Positions 1-8,477 of a DNA stretch of 64,000 bases are shown piece by piece. The position numbers and the translations under genes are program-made. The notes beneath the pieces were generated by a model that saw nothing but the letters and a program-made list of their open reading frames with translations, did no database searches and was not told the origin of the DNA. The first letter of the stretch is position 1, and each line of letters starts with the position of its first letter. Source of the DNA: Actinomycetales bacterium (lineage in GTDB: Bacteria > Actinomycetota > Actinomycetes > S36-B12 > UBA5976); contig JAGWWW010000003.1 of the NCBI GenBank assembly GCA_018970205.1, positions 1-64,000 on the forward strand, in the 5' to 3' direction.

Positions 1-901
1 CGGCGTGCGCGGCTGCAGCGGCTGCCAAGGCGTTCATGACCTGGTGCCGGCCCAGGACCTGCAACGCGACCGACTGCGGCTCGCTCTGCGGCAGGTGCAA
101 CCGGAAGGTCGCGGCGCCCTCCGCGCTGAGGGCGACATCGGTGGCGCGCACATCCGCTGCCGCTGCCTGCCCGAACATCAAGACCGGCCCGGGTGCCATG
201 GCCGCCATCGCGCTCACCAGCGGGTCGTCAGCGTTCAGGACCGAGGTGGCGCCCGGCCTGGCCCCGACCACAATCTCGGACTTCGCGGCGGCGATCGCCT
301 CCCTGCTGCCGAGCTCGCCGATGTGCGCTGAGCCGACATTCAGGACCAGACTGATGTCTGGCGGGGCGATGTGGCACAGATAGGCGATGTGGCCGAGGCC
401 TCGCATGCCCATCTCGAGCACCAGGACTTGCGTCTCCCCGTCCGCGGCCAGCACCGTCGCCGGCAACCCCACCTCGTTGTTTAGCGACCCTTCCGCGGCG
501 ACGGTGCGCCGAGCAGCCCCGAACACCGAAGTCATCAGGTCCTTGGTCGACGTCTTGCCGGAGGAGCCGGTCACCGCCACCACGGTGAGGCCCGGCCGCA
601 GGCTGCGCAGGTGGTCGGCAGCGATAGCCGCATACGCGCGCAGGGTGTCCGGCACCACCATGCACCCAGGCGGCGGCATGTCGTGGTCGACCACGATCGC
701 AGCGGCACCCCGCGCATGCGCCTGCTCGACGAAGTCGTGCCCATCGACCCGCTCTCCGCGCAGCGCGATGAAGACCTGCCCCGGCGCCATGGTGCGGGTG
801 TCGGTGCTGAACCCGGAGAAGTGCACGCAGTGCTCCGGTTGCGACAGCGACAAGACCTCAGCGAGTCGAGATGTGTCCCACTGCGGGTCGCGTCGCGTCA
901 T
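1..901 (-). CDS. murF: MurF, UDP-MurNAc-tripeptide:D-Ala-D-Ala ligase (3' end outside window)
   Basis: Adds D-alanyl-D-alanine to the UDP-MurNAc tripeptide, the last cytoplasmic step of the peptidoglycan precursor peptide. I translated this frame directly: it opens MTRRDPQWDTSRLAEVLSLS, has an N-terminal domain with FSTDTRTMAPGQVFIALRG and the Mur ligase P-loop TGSSGKTSTKDLM, followed by EGSLNNEVGLP. The ATG (901-899) overlaps the murE stop as ATGA, so the two are translationally coupled. About 300 codons are visible and no stop is reached before the window edge, so the C-terminal ligase domain is missing here only because of truncation. Confidence 0.93.
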   Translation of the reverse strand, partial: MTRRDPQWDTSRLAEVLSLSQPEHCVHFSGFSTDTRTMAPGQVFIALRGERVDGHDFVEQAHARGAAAIVVDHDMPPPGCMVVPDTLRAYAAIAADHLRSLRPGLTVVAVTGSSGKTSTKDLMTSVFGAARRTVAAEGSLNNEVGLPATVLAADGETQVLVLEMGMRGLGHIAYLCHIAPPDISLVLNVGSAHIGELGSREAIAAAKSEIVVGARPGATSVLNADDPLVSAMAAMAPGPVLMFGQAAAADVRATDVALSAEGAATFRLHLPQSEPQSVALQVLGRHQVMNALAAAAAAHA

Positions 902-2400
902 GTCGCACTCCATTCGCGCAATGCGGTGCGGGCATGTGCCCGGTCGTCGAACGGCAGCACCGCGCCGCGGTAGTCCTGCCCCTGCTCGGCCCCCTTGCCG
1001 AGGATGAGGACAACGTCGCCGACCCGGGCTGATCGGATGGCGAACCCGATGGCTTCGGCGCGGTCGGCGATGTCCACGGACTCGCAGCCGGCCACACCCG
1101 AACCCACCATCGCGCGGATGCTCGCGGGCTCCTCGCTGCGCGGGTTGTCGTCGGTCACCACCACCAAGTCAGCGGCGGACGCGGCCCGGCCCATGAGCGG
1201 GCGCTTCGTGGCATCGCGGTCCCCGCCGGCGCCGAGCACGACGATGAGCCTGCCCGAAGCGCCTCTTGCGGCAGTCACGGCCCGTGCCACCGCATCTGGG
1301 CTGTGCGCATAGTCCACGTACACAGTCGGGCCCTCGCCTGAATCGGCGCTGATCGGCTCCATTCGACCGGGCACCGGTGTCACCGTTCTCATGTGCTCGG
1401 CGACGGCGGCCAGTGGCATGCCTGAGAGCGCGAGCACAGCGGCTGCGGCAGTGAGGTTGGCTGCCGTGAAGTCCCCAGGTGACGGCATCGGCGCGGTGAA
1501 TGTCTCGCCCGGGGTCGCGATGTGCAGCACCTGCCCCGGCGCCACGCGGAACCGCCAGTCGCCGTCGGTGCTCCCGTAAGTGAGCACCCTCAGTCCGGCT
1601 GATGACGCGCGCTGTGCGACCTCTCGCCCGGCGTCGTCGTCCACACACACCACGGCGTTGTGACTGAACTCAGGCGTGAGCAGCCGCGCTTTCGCTTCGA
1701 AGTAGCTCGCCATCGTGCCGTGGAAATCGAGATGGTCTTGCGACAAGTTGGTGAACACAACTGCCGCGAACTGGGTACCGTCGACACGCCGCAGTGCCAG
1801 CGCGTGGCTGGACACCTCCATGGCCACATCGGTGACCCCTGCCGCCGCTAGCGATGCCAGCGTCATCTGCAGCACATCCGCCTCAGGGGTCGTGAACCCG
1901 GTCACACCCTCCATGTCGGGGTGGGCGCCGACGCGCACCCCGAGCGTCCCCATCACTGCGCTGTCGCGGGCCGCCGAGGTCCATGCGTCGCGAAGGTAGT
2001 GGGTGACGCTGGTCTTGCCGTTGGTCCCGGTGACACCCACGACGGACATCGCCCGGCTGGGGTGGCCGAACACCTGCGCGACGACCGGGCCGGCGACCGC
2101 CCGGGCGTCGGGCACCACGATCAACGGCAACCGCTGCGTCAGCGCCCCGGTTTGCCGCGCGATGCGCGCGCCGGCCTCATCTGTGACCACAGCAACGGCG
2201 CCTGCGGCCACGGCAGCGGCAGCGAACTGCATCGCATGCCGCTGCGCACCCGGGAGCGCGAACCACAGGTCGCCGCGGGCTACGTGCCGCGAGTCGATGG
2301 CCGCTCCCGTGACGATCGCTTCTTCGGTGCGCGTCACCCCGAGTGCCGGCGCCAAAGACGAGAGGGCTACCGGCGCGGTGGCGGGTCGCAGCACGGCCAT
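898..2400 (-). CDS. murE: MurE, UDP-MurNAc-dipeptide:meso-DAP ligase
   Basis: Adds the third amino acid to UDP-MurNAc-L-Ala-D-Glu in the cytoplasm. The P-loop GVTGTNGKTSVTHYLRD and the substrate motif DNPRSEEP are intact; DNPR is the signature of meso-diaminopimelate-adding enzymes, predicting a DAP-type wall. I take the ATG at 2400 (MAVLRPATAP, 500 aa), which lies just past the ftsI stop. A GTG at 2418 (506 aa) would overlap ftsI by 7 bp; neither has a strong ribosome site. It lies between ftsI and murF in one minus-strand operon. Confidence 0.95.
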   Translation of the reverse strand: MAVLRPATAPVALSSLAPALGVTRTEEAIVTGAAIDSRHVARGDLWFALPGAQRHAMQFAAAAVAAGAVAVVTDEAGARIARQTGALTQRLPLIVVPDARAVAGPVVAQVFGHPSRAMSVVGVTGTNGKTSVTHYLRDAWTSAARDSAVMGTLGVRVGAHPDMEGVTGFTTPEADVLQMTLASLAAAGVTDVAMEVSSHALALRRVDGTQFAAVVFTNLSQDHLDFHGTMASYFEAKARLLTPEFSHNAVVCVDDDAGREVAQRASSAGLRVLTYGSTDGDWRFRVAPGQVLHIATPGETFTAPMPSPGDFTAANLTAAAAVLALSGMPLAAVAEHMRTVTPVPGRMEPISADSGEGPTVYVDYAHSPDAVARAVTAARGASGRLIVVLGAGGDRDATKRPLMGRAASAADLVVVTDDNPRSEEPASIRAMVGSGVAGCESVDIADRAEAIGFAIRSARVGDVVLILGKGAEQGQDYRGAVLPFDDRAHARTALREWSAT

Positions 2401-2411
2401 GAGGGTACCCG

Positions 2412-4145
2412 TCACCACTTCAGCGGAATCCGCGGTGCGGGCGCGGAGCTTGGGGGTATGCGCTGTTCCTGGACCGCGAACGTGGCGATCTTGGCGAACA
2501 CCGGTGCGGCGATCACGCCACCGTAGTGCGCACCTTTGGGATTGTGGATCGACACTGCGATGACCAGTTTCGGCTGGTCCGCCGGGAGCATGCCGATGAA
2601 GGACGCGACATAGCCCGAGTACCGATTCAACTGCGGGTCGAACCGACTGGCAGTCCCGGTCTTGCCGGCGACCCGGTAGCCCGGGACTGCGGCGTTCGTT
2701 CCGGTGCCTTTCTCCACGACGCTCTCAAGCATCTGGCGCAAGGTCCGCGCGGTCGCGGGCGAGACCACCCGAACGCCCGTCTTGCGCGCAGCGGCAGTTA
2801 ATGCCCCGCGAGCGTCGACGGTGCCGGCGATGAGCCGCGGGGGCATCCGAACACCGTCGTTCGCGATCGTGGCGTACGCACTTGCGGCCTGCAGCGCGTT
2901 CAACGACAGTCCCTGACCGTAGGCGATCGTGGGGAAGGACGTCACCGACCAGTTCGCTGGGCTGGGCACCACTCCCCGGCTCTCGCCGGGGAACCCCAGA
3001 CCCGTCGGCTCGGCAACCCCGAACCGCTTCAAGGCACGATACAGACCCTCCGGACCGATGAGCCGGGCTGCGAGATATGTGCCGATGTTGCTTGACTGCG
3101 CGAGGATGCCGTTCAACGTCAGCCGCTCAAGTCCGTGTGGGTCGTGGTCATGCAGCACCCGGCGCCCGAAGCTCATCGAATAGGGCACGGAGAACTTCGA
3201 CACCGCGGTGGCCTTGCCCGAGTCGAGCACCGCGGCCATCGTCATCATCTTGCTCGTCGAGCCGGGTTCGTAGACGTCGCTCACGGCGCGGTTGCCCCGC
3301 AACCGGGGATCCGACGCGCGCGGGTTGTTGGAGTCGATCGACGGCACCGTCGCCTGCGCCACGATGTCGCCCGTGTCCGGGCGCATCACCACCACAGTGC
3401 CGTAATCCGCTTTGGCCTGTTTCACCGCGGCGGCGAGCTCGGTCTCAGCGGTCCACTGGATGTCCCGGTCGATGGTGAGCCGGATGTCGGTGCCGCGCAC
3501 CGGCTGCACGGTGCGCGAGGCGGTGTCGGGAATCGGCCGGCCGCCGGGGTCGCGTTCATACCGCGCGACGCCGTCGGTGCCGGAGAGGTGCGAGTCGGCC
3601 ATCAACTCCACCCCCGCCAGGCCCTTTCCGTCGATGCCGACGAAGCCGAGCAGGTTGGAGGCCAGTGTCCTGCCCGGATAGACGCGCGTGGACGTGCTGT
3701 AGCCGGTCAACCCCGGCAGCCGCAGCGCCGTGATCCGGGCCCAGACATTTGCGTCGACAGCGCGCTTGACGTAGACGAACCTGCGCTCGCCAGTGAGGCT
3801 CACCTGCAGCTGCGCAGCCGGCACTGCGAGCAGCGGCGCGAGCGCGGCGGCGGTCGCCGCCGGGTCCGCGATGAGTTTCTGGTCGGCGACGACATCGACG
3901 GCCTTGACCGAGCGGGCGAGCACGTGACCGTTGGCGTCGGTGATGGTGCCCCGCATCGCGTGGATGACGCGGGTCGTGCTGCGCTCGTCTTTCGCCTGCG
4001 CGGCAAGCGACGGGCCGTTGATGACCTGCAGGACGGTCAGCCTGCCGAGCAACAGCGTCCCGACGACCGCGGTGCCGAGCATGATGAACCGCAATCGCCC
4101 CGAGGTGACTTCGGGGCGCAAAGTGGGGCTGGCGTGCTGGGGCAT
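2412..4145 (-). CDS. ftsI: FtsI/PBP3-like class B penicillin-binding protein (septal transpeptidase)
   Basis: Cross-links septal peptidoglycan in the divisome. The 577-aa protein starts MPQHASPTLR, has one membrane helix (about residues 19-40), a dimerisation domain, and the three transpeptidase motifs: SxxK (STSK, serine 296), SxN (SSN, 351-353) and KTG (495-497). The frame stays open a further 513 bp upstream, but that part overlaps ftsL in another frame and is arginine-rich shadow sequence, so the ATG at 4145 is chosen, 8 bp after the ftsL stop. No PASTA domain is present at the C-terminus. Confidence 0.95.
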   Translation of the reverse strand: MPQHASPTLRPEVTSGRLRFIMLGTAVVGTLLLGRLTVLQVINGPSLAAQAKDERSTTRVIHAMRGTITDANGHVLARSVKAVDVVADQKLIADPAATAAALAPLLAVPAAQLQVSLTGERRFVYVKRAVDANVWARITALRLPGLTGYSTSTRVYPGRTLASNLLGFVGIDGKGLAGVELMADSHLSGTDGVARYERDPGGRPIPDTASRTVQPVRGTDIRLTIDRDIQWTAETELAAAVKQAKADYGTVVVMRPDTGDIVAQATVPSIDSNNPRASDPRLRGNRAVSDVYEPGSTSKMMTMAAVLDSGKATAVSKFSVPYSMSFGRRVLHDHDPHGLERLTLNGILAQSSNIGTYLAARLIGPEGLYRALKRFGVAEPTGLGFPGESRGVVPSPANWSVTSFPTIAYGQGLSLNALQAASAYATIANDGVRMPPRLIAGTVDARGALTAAARKTGVRVVSPATARTLRQMLESVVEKGTGTNAAVPGYRVAGKTGTASRFDPQLNRYSGYVASFIGMLPADQPKLVIAVSIHNPKGAHYGGVIAAPVFAKIATFAVQEQRIPPSSAPAPRIPLKW

Positions 4146-4153
4146 GGCGTCCC

Positions 4154-4573
4154 TCAGTGTGGCACGGCAGCGGCGGGCTCGACCCTGGCTGAGCCGTGCG
4201 CACCACCGTTCACGCGGTGCGACCCGCGTGCGGGCAACGAGAGGAACACGGGCTTGACTGCCGGCTGCATCCCGAGCTTCTCGGCGGCCTGCGCCAACCG
4301 ACCGGGTGCCTCCGCGGCAGCGACGGCATCCCCCAGGCTTTGTTGCGCCCGTTCGAGCCGCTGGCTCTCCTTGTGCAGCGCTTGCGCGGTGAACGCCCCG
4401 TGCACGAGGCTGACGTTGAGCGCCATCAACGCCGCACTTAACGCGACGATGAGCGCCACGACGATGAGACTGAACTGCCGCAGACTCGTCGCAGCCACAG
4501 CCCGGCTGGTGTTCGCGGTCTGGCTCGCCGCGGCAGCGCGCGGCAGGGCGACGGTGTGCCGCAACGTCGTCAT
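4154..4573 (-). CDS. ftsL: FtsL-like divisome membrane protein
   Basis: Small bitopic division protein of 139 aa. A cytoplasmic N-terminus of about 30 residues precedes one hydrophobic helix ([20 protein letters not shown]), then a predicted coiled coil ([18 protein letters not shown]) and a short extracytoplasmic tail. Sequence conservation in this family is low; the call rests on topology and on position between rsmH and ftsI, where ftsL sits in most dcw clusters (Rv2164c in M. tuberculosis). Its ATG overlaps the rsmH stop by 4 bp. Confidence 0.8.
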   Translation of the reverse strand: MTTLRHTVALPRAAAASQTANTSRAVAATSLRQFSLIVVALIVALSAALMALNVSLVHGAFTAQALHKESQRLERAQQSLGDAVAAAEAPGRLAQAAEKLGMQPAVKPVFLSLPARGSHRVNGGAHGSARVEPAAAVPH

Positions 4574-5535
4574 GCCGCCACCCGCTCAATCGCTCGCAGA
4601 CGCACGCTCGCGGCACGTGGATTCGCGTCAACCTCCTGCGGCGAGGCGGTCTCGGCACCGCGGGTCAACAGGCGGAACGGCGCGACCATCTTGTCCGCCG
4701 TCACTACGAGTCCCTCCGGAACATCGCAGGTGCAGCGCCGTGCGAACTCCGCTTTGACGATCGCGTCTTCGCCGGACTGGTACGACATCACGACCAGGCG
4801 CCCGCCGACGACCGTGGAGTCCAACGCCTGGGGCAGCGCGCGCCTCAAGGCGCCGAGCTCGTCGTTGACGGCGATCCGCAGGGCTTGGAACGTGCGCTTG
4901 GCGGGGTGACCGCCCGTGCGGCGGGCCGGGGCCGGGATGACCGCGTAGATCAACTCGACCAGCTCTGCGGTGCTGTGCCACAACGACGACTGGCGGCGGC
5001 GCACGATGGCGCGCGCCAACGGCCGCGCGAATCGCTCACCGGAGTAGTCCCGCAGCGCGGCTGCGATCTCGCGCTCATCCCAGGTGTTCAGGATGTCAGC
5101 GGCGGTGAGGTCGCCGGTGGTGTCCATGCGCATGTCAAGCGGTGCGTCCTGCGAGTAGGAGAACCCGCGCTCGGGCAGGTCGAGTTGCATGCTCGACACA
5201 CCGAGGTCGAACAGCGCCGCGTCCACCGCGGACACCCCGCACTCGGCCAGCGCCTCGGCGTACCCGTCGTTGCGGGTCTGGACGATGCGCGCTCGGGCTC
5301 CGAATTTCGCCAGTCGCGCCCGCGCCAGCAGCAACGCGTCCGGATCCTGGTCCAAGCCGATCAGGGTGAGCGTGGGGAACTGCTCCAGGAACGCCTGCGC
5401 ATGGCCAGCCAGGCCAAGAGTTGCGTCCACCATCACCGGTGCAGAGGACGCCCGCAGCGCAGGCTCCAACAATGCGATGCAGCGTGACAGCAGCACGGGC
5501 ACATGCGACGGTGCTGACTCGACCATCTGTGCCAC
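4570..5535 (-). CDS. rsmH: RsmH (MraW), 16S rRNA m4C1402 methyltransferase
   Basis: SAM-dependent N4-methylation of cytidine 1402 in 16S rRNA. The 321-aa protein has the N-terminal HVPVLLSR, the SAM loop [14 protein letters not shown] followed by [11 protein letters not shown], and the family segments [11 protein letters not shown] and [17 protein letters not shown]. Start choice is between GTG 5535 (ribosome site GGAGAGG) and ATG 5526 (AGGTGG), a three-codon difference. It follows mraZ after a 148-bp gap and is ATGA-coupled to ftsL. Confidence 0.95.
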   Translation of the reverse strand: MAQMVESAPSHVPVLLSRCIALLEPALRASSAPVMVDATLGLAGHAQAFLEQFPTLTLIGLDQDPDALLLARARLAKFGARARIVQTRNDGYAEALAECGVSAVDAALFDLGVSSMQLDLPERGFSYSQDAPLDMRMDTTGDLTAADILNTWDEREIAAALRDYSGERFARPLARAIVRRRQSSLWHSTAELVELIYAVIPAPARRTGGHPAKRTFQALRIAVNDELGALRRALPQALDSTVVGGRLVVMSYQSGEDAIVKAEFARRCTCDVPEGLVVTADKMVAPFRLLTRGAETASPQEVDANPRAASVRLRAIERVAA

Positions 5536-5683
5536 CTGCCTCTCCTGCTCGCCTGGGCGCTGCGCCCGGGGTCGTGCTCTCAGCCATCACCGCTCCGGCG
5601 GCCGAGGTGCGGTGTCCGTTCCTCCTGTGACCGGGGAAGGGGCCTCAGCAGGGGCGAACACCGCGCCACGGACTCCGGCGCCG

Positions 5684-6112
5684 TCACATCCGCGGGACCA
5701 CGTCGTCGTCGACGGCCGCGAACGCCTGTTCCTGGTTTGCTAGGTAATCCGCCCAGGCCCGCGCATCCCAGATCTCGACGCGGGTATCCGCACCGACCAC
5801 CACGAGGTCGCGGGTCAGTCCTGCGTACTCGCGCAGCGCGGACGGGATGGTCACCCGGCCCTGGCGGTCGGGGACGTCGTCGAAGGCGCTCGAGAAGAAG
5901 ACCCGGGTAAATCCACGCGCCTTCTCGCTGGTGAGGGACGCGGCGCGCAACTGCGCTGCGTAATCCTCGAACCCGCGAGTCGGCCACACCACGACACAGC
6001 GGTCCTGGCCCTTAGTGAGCACCAACCCATTCGCGAGGGGGTCACGGAACTTCACCGGCAGGATGACTCGGCCCTTGTCGTCCAGGCGCGGCGCGTGTGT
6101 GCCCAGGAACAT
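5684..6112 (-). CDS. mraZ: MraZ, AbrB-fold transcriptional regulator of the dcw operon
   Basis: DNA-binding regulator that in E. coli represses its own dcw operon. The 142-aa protein begins [15 protein letters not shown] and contains two tandem SpoVT/AbrB-like repeats, seen as [14 protein letters not shown] and [15 protein letters not shown]. The ATG at 6112 follows a good ribosome site (GGGGAGGT, 6 bp upstream); the frame is open further upstream, but that stretch is the operator/promoter region. First gene of the dcw cluster, 148 bp before rsmH. Confidence 0.97.
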   Translation of the reverse strand: MFLGTHAPRLDDKGRVILPVKFRDPLANGLVLTKGQDRCVVVWPTRGFEDYAAQLRAASLTSEKARGFTRVFFSSAFDDVPDRQGRVTIPSALREYAGLTRDLVVVGADTRVEIWDARAWADYLANQEQAFAAVDDDVVPRM

Positions 6113-6173
6113 CGAGTCCACCTCCCCTACCAGCGGGGCCCTCACCGGCCCATCAGAACCTTTCGTCGCGGGA

Positions 6174-6202
6174 AATCTACTCCATTTCACTCCACTTGTC
6201 AC
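6174..6202 (-). promoter_or_regulatory. mraZ promoter core
   Basis: A -35 hexamer GTGACA (6202-6197), a 17-bp spacer and a -10 hexamer TAGATT (6179-6174) face mraZ. Transcription would begin near 6167, giving a leader of about 55 nt that includes the GGGGAGGT ribosome site. The -35 and spacer lie inside the MraZ box array. Confidence 0.65.
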
Positions 6203-6226
6203 CAAAAATCGCCAAAAAGTGCCCCA
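6180..6226 (-). promoter_or_regulatory. Predicted MraZ operator: four TGGNG boxes at 10-bp period plus one offset box
   Basis: On the minus strand the pentamers TGGCG, TGGTG, TGGAG and TGGAG begin at 6214, 6204, 6194 and 6184, exactly 10 bp apart; a TGGGG begins at 6226, 12 bp further out. Known MraZ sites are direct TGGGN-type repeats with 5-bp spacers upstream of mraZ, so this is a plausible autoregulatory operator. The boxes overlap the predicted promoter core, as expected for repression. Confidence 0.8.
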
Positions 6227-6235
6227 CGGCGACAT

Positions 6236-6703
6236 ATTTCGTCGTCAGGGCTCCACCGTGGGCGATAGCACGACCGGTACGACGGTCAAGGCAAGCCGAG
6301 GTGTGTCCGGGGTGACCCAGGTCGAGCAGACCGGGCGCGGGGGCAGCCTGCTCAATGGCGTAACAAGGCGCTGGCACAGCCGGGCGGGCTCTGCAATCGG
6401 TTCAGGCCACCGGGGCAGATGGGCAGCCGGATACGTCGGCTGATACGTCCGGGTCGCGGTCCGGCGGGCTGCAGGCCGCTGGCTGCCGCGCTGACTTGCC
6501 CGCACATCCGGCCGGCGCCGGCCGCGATGTCAGCAGATGCGTGCGTCGGGCGCAGGCAACCACCGCAGTCAGCGGTCAAAGGTCGGCTGGCCAGCGCTGG
6601 GGAACGGCGCTCCTGGGGCGGCAGACAGGCAGAGGGCCAAGGGTCACGGCCACGGGCGAATCAACCGGCGGCGCGTCATTGCGAGCAGCAGCGCTGCCTC
6701 AGT
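6236..6703. other. 468-bp intergenic stretch between DUF3040 gene and mraZ promoter
   Basis: No coding frame here has family features or a ribosome site. The only structure I see is a 16-bp perfect palindrome of C/G bases at 6509-6524, possibly part of a termination hairpin for the DUF3040 gene, and a short direct repeat GATACGTC near 6430-6450. I looked for RNase P RNA and tRNA signatures and found none. Confidence 0.5.
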
Positions 6704-7069
6704 TCATTCGCCGCGGCGGCGGTTCCAGCGGTCTTCGAACCGCTGGGACATCGTGCGGCGCTGACGGGCGGCCTGCGACTGTGACGACGGATCGGCGACG
6801 GCTGACGCGCCCGCGCCGCGAGCAGGTAGCAACCGGCTCCCGGCGACCAGCAGGAGGGCGAAACCGACGACGCCGAGCACCGGCATCCGAGATGCCAACG
6901 CAGCCACAATCACAGCAAGCCCCGCCACGGCGAGCACCACCGACAAGACCACGCGCCGCCCCAGGGGAACCCTGGGCTGCTGCATCGAAGAGGCGAACTG
7001 CGGGTCTTCCTCGTAGAACGCACGCTCCATCTGCTCGAGCAGTCGCTGCTCATGCTCCGACAAAGGCAT
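6704..7069 (-). CDS. DUF3040 family membrane protein
   Basis: A 121-aa actinobacterial protein beginning MPLSEHEQRLLEQMERAFYEEDPQFA, the hallmark N-terminus of DUF3040, followed by two closely spaced hydrophobic helices (VVLSVVLAVAGLAVIVAAL and MPVLGVVGFALLLVAG) and a basic Gln/Arg tail. Function unknown. The ATG at 7069 has a GAGGAGGT ribosome site 7 bp upstream; a GTG three codons earlier overlaps that site. A DUF3040 gene (Rv2169c) sits at the same place beyond mraZ in M. tuberculosis. Confidence 0.88.
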   Translation of the reverse strand: MPLSEHEQRLLEQMERAFYEEDPQFASSMQQPRVPLGRRVVLSVVLAVAGLAVIVAALASRMPVLGVVGFALLLVAGSRLLPARGAGASAVADPSSQSQAARQRRTMSQRFEDRWNRRRGE

Positions 7070-7256
7070 CCCGGCCACCTCCTCAAACTCGCGTGCCCAC
7101 CGGGTTCAGTGGGCTCATACGGCAGGTACTGCACCAATATCCCGGCCCACCTAAGCGGCCAAACAACCGCACACCGAGAGCCGGGGAAGCCGGTGCAGAT
7201 ACCTCTGCTTGTTCCAAGGATAAGCGCCGTCACGGTGTCGCGCCAAGCCTGCGGGT

Positions 7257-8465
7257 TTACCGCGCATCCGCACCAGAACCGCTGCCCCCATCGGGCCATG
7301 GCCGCAACAACCGGGCAGAGGTCACGGCCGTATCCCCGAACCGGCTCAAGGCCTCATCGGCGACCCTCTCCACCGCAGACCAGGTGTCGTCGGCATCCTC
7401 GAACAAGCCCTCCGGCCGCGCACCGGCTGTCAAACCCGTCGCCCTCACCCCCACCAGCCGGATGCGCGCACGTTGCAGGCGCAAGGCCTCGAACAACGAG
7501 GCGGTGACCTCATACACGCGGTGACCGACATCGGTCGGGTCGCTGAGGGTGCGTGAGCGGGTGACCGTCGTGAAGTCCTCGAACCGCACCTTCACCGTGA
7601 TGGTCCGTGCGGACAACCCCGCCGCGCGCAGCCGGCGCGCCACCGAGCCGCTCAAGCGCAGCAACTCGGCGCGTACCGCCTCCATGTCGCTGAGATCGTG
7701 CTCGAATGTCACTTCCGCACCGATGCTCTTCTCCGGCCCGTCGACCACCACGTCTCTGGTGTCGCGTCCCCACGCGAGTTCGTGAAGGGCCGCGCCGTGC
7801 GCATCGCCGAGGATCTGCTGCAGCGTCGGCACCTGCGTGTGCGCGATGTCGCCGATGGTCGTGATTCCCAGGCGCCGCAAGGTTCCCGCCGTCGTGGCCC
7901 CCACGCCCCACAGCCGCTCAATGGGCAGTGGGTGGATGACATCGAGCACACCCGAGCCCGGCACGACCAGCAGACCATCGGGCTTGCACAACGCCGAGGC
8001 GATCTTCGCCACGAGCTTGGAGACTGACGCCCCGACCGAGCAGGTGATGCCCACTTCGTCGGCGATACGCGCGCGGATGCTGCGCGCGATCTCACGCGGC
8101 CCGCCGAAGAGCCGGTACGCGCCCTGCACGTCGAGGAACGCCTCATCCAGGCTCAGCGGCTCGACCATCGGCGTGACGTCGCGGAACACAGCCATCACCT
8201 GGGCCGACACCTCGGCGTAGCGCTCATGCCGCGGCTCGACCACCACGGCCTGCGGCGCCATCCGCATCGCGGCTGAGACGGGCATCGCCGATCGCACCCC
8301 GAATGCCCGGGCCTCATACGTCGCGGAGAGCACCACCCCACGCCCGCCGGCATGGCCGACGATGACCGGCAGGCCGCGAAGGTGCGGCGCGTCGAGCACG
8401 GCGACGGAGGCGTAGAACGCATCCATGTCCACATGCAGGATGCGGCACTCGCGGTAATCGGTCAT
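7257..8465 (-). CDS. dinB: DinB, Y-family DNA polymerase IV
   Basis: Translesion DNA polymerase of 402 aa. Palm catalytic residues are intact: HVDMDAFYAS (Asp13, Asp15) and SLDEAFLDV (Asp107, Glu108). The helix-hairpin-helix region (LWGVGATTAGTLRRLGI) and little-finger domain follow. The spot where family members often carry a QLxLF clamp-binding motif reads RPEGLFED, so clamp binding may be weak. The gene starts 12 bp after the dnaE stop with AAGGTGGT upstream and ends the SOS cassette. With both catalytic motifs present it is an active-type polymerase, not an inactive ImuB. Confidence 0.92.
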   Translation of the reverse strand: MTDYRECRILHVDMDAFYASVAVLDAPHLRGLPVIVGHAGGRGVVLSATYEARAFGVRSAMPVSAAMRMAPQAVVVEPRHERYAEVSAQVMAVFRDVTPMVEPLSLDEAFLDVQGAYRLFGGPREIARSIRARIADEVGITCSVGASVSKLVAKIASALCKPDGLLVVPGSGVLDVIHPLPIERLWGVGATTAGTLRRLGITTIGDIAHTQVPTLQQILGDAHGAALHELAWGRDTRDVVVDGPEKSIGAEVTFEHDLSDMEAVRAELLRLSGSVARRLRAAGLSARTITVKVRFEDFTTVTRSRTLSDPTDVGHRVYEVTASLFEALRLQRARIRLVGVRATGLTAGARPEGLFEDADDTWSAVERVADEALSRFGDTAVTSARLLRPWPDGGSGSGADAR

Positions 8466-8477
8466 CGTCAGACCACC

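Noticed and set aside
2412-4658. Longer FtsI starting at 4658
   Set aside because: The extra N-terminal 171 codons overlap ftsL and part of rsmH in other frames and are arginine-rich; the ATG at 4145 gives a normal N-terminus with a membrane helix.
6113-6235. MraZ starting at 6235
   Set aside because: This would put the predicted promoter and operator inside the coding region; ATG 6112 has a strong ribosome site and a canonical MFLGTH start.
6236-6703. RNase P RNA or another structured RNA in the 468-bp gap
   Set aside because: I looked for the conserved type A RNase P core stretches (GAGGAAAGTCC, ACAGAA) on both strands and did not find them.
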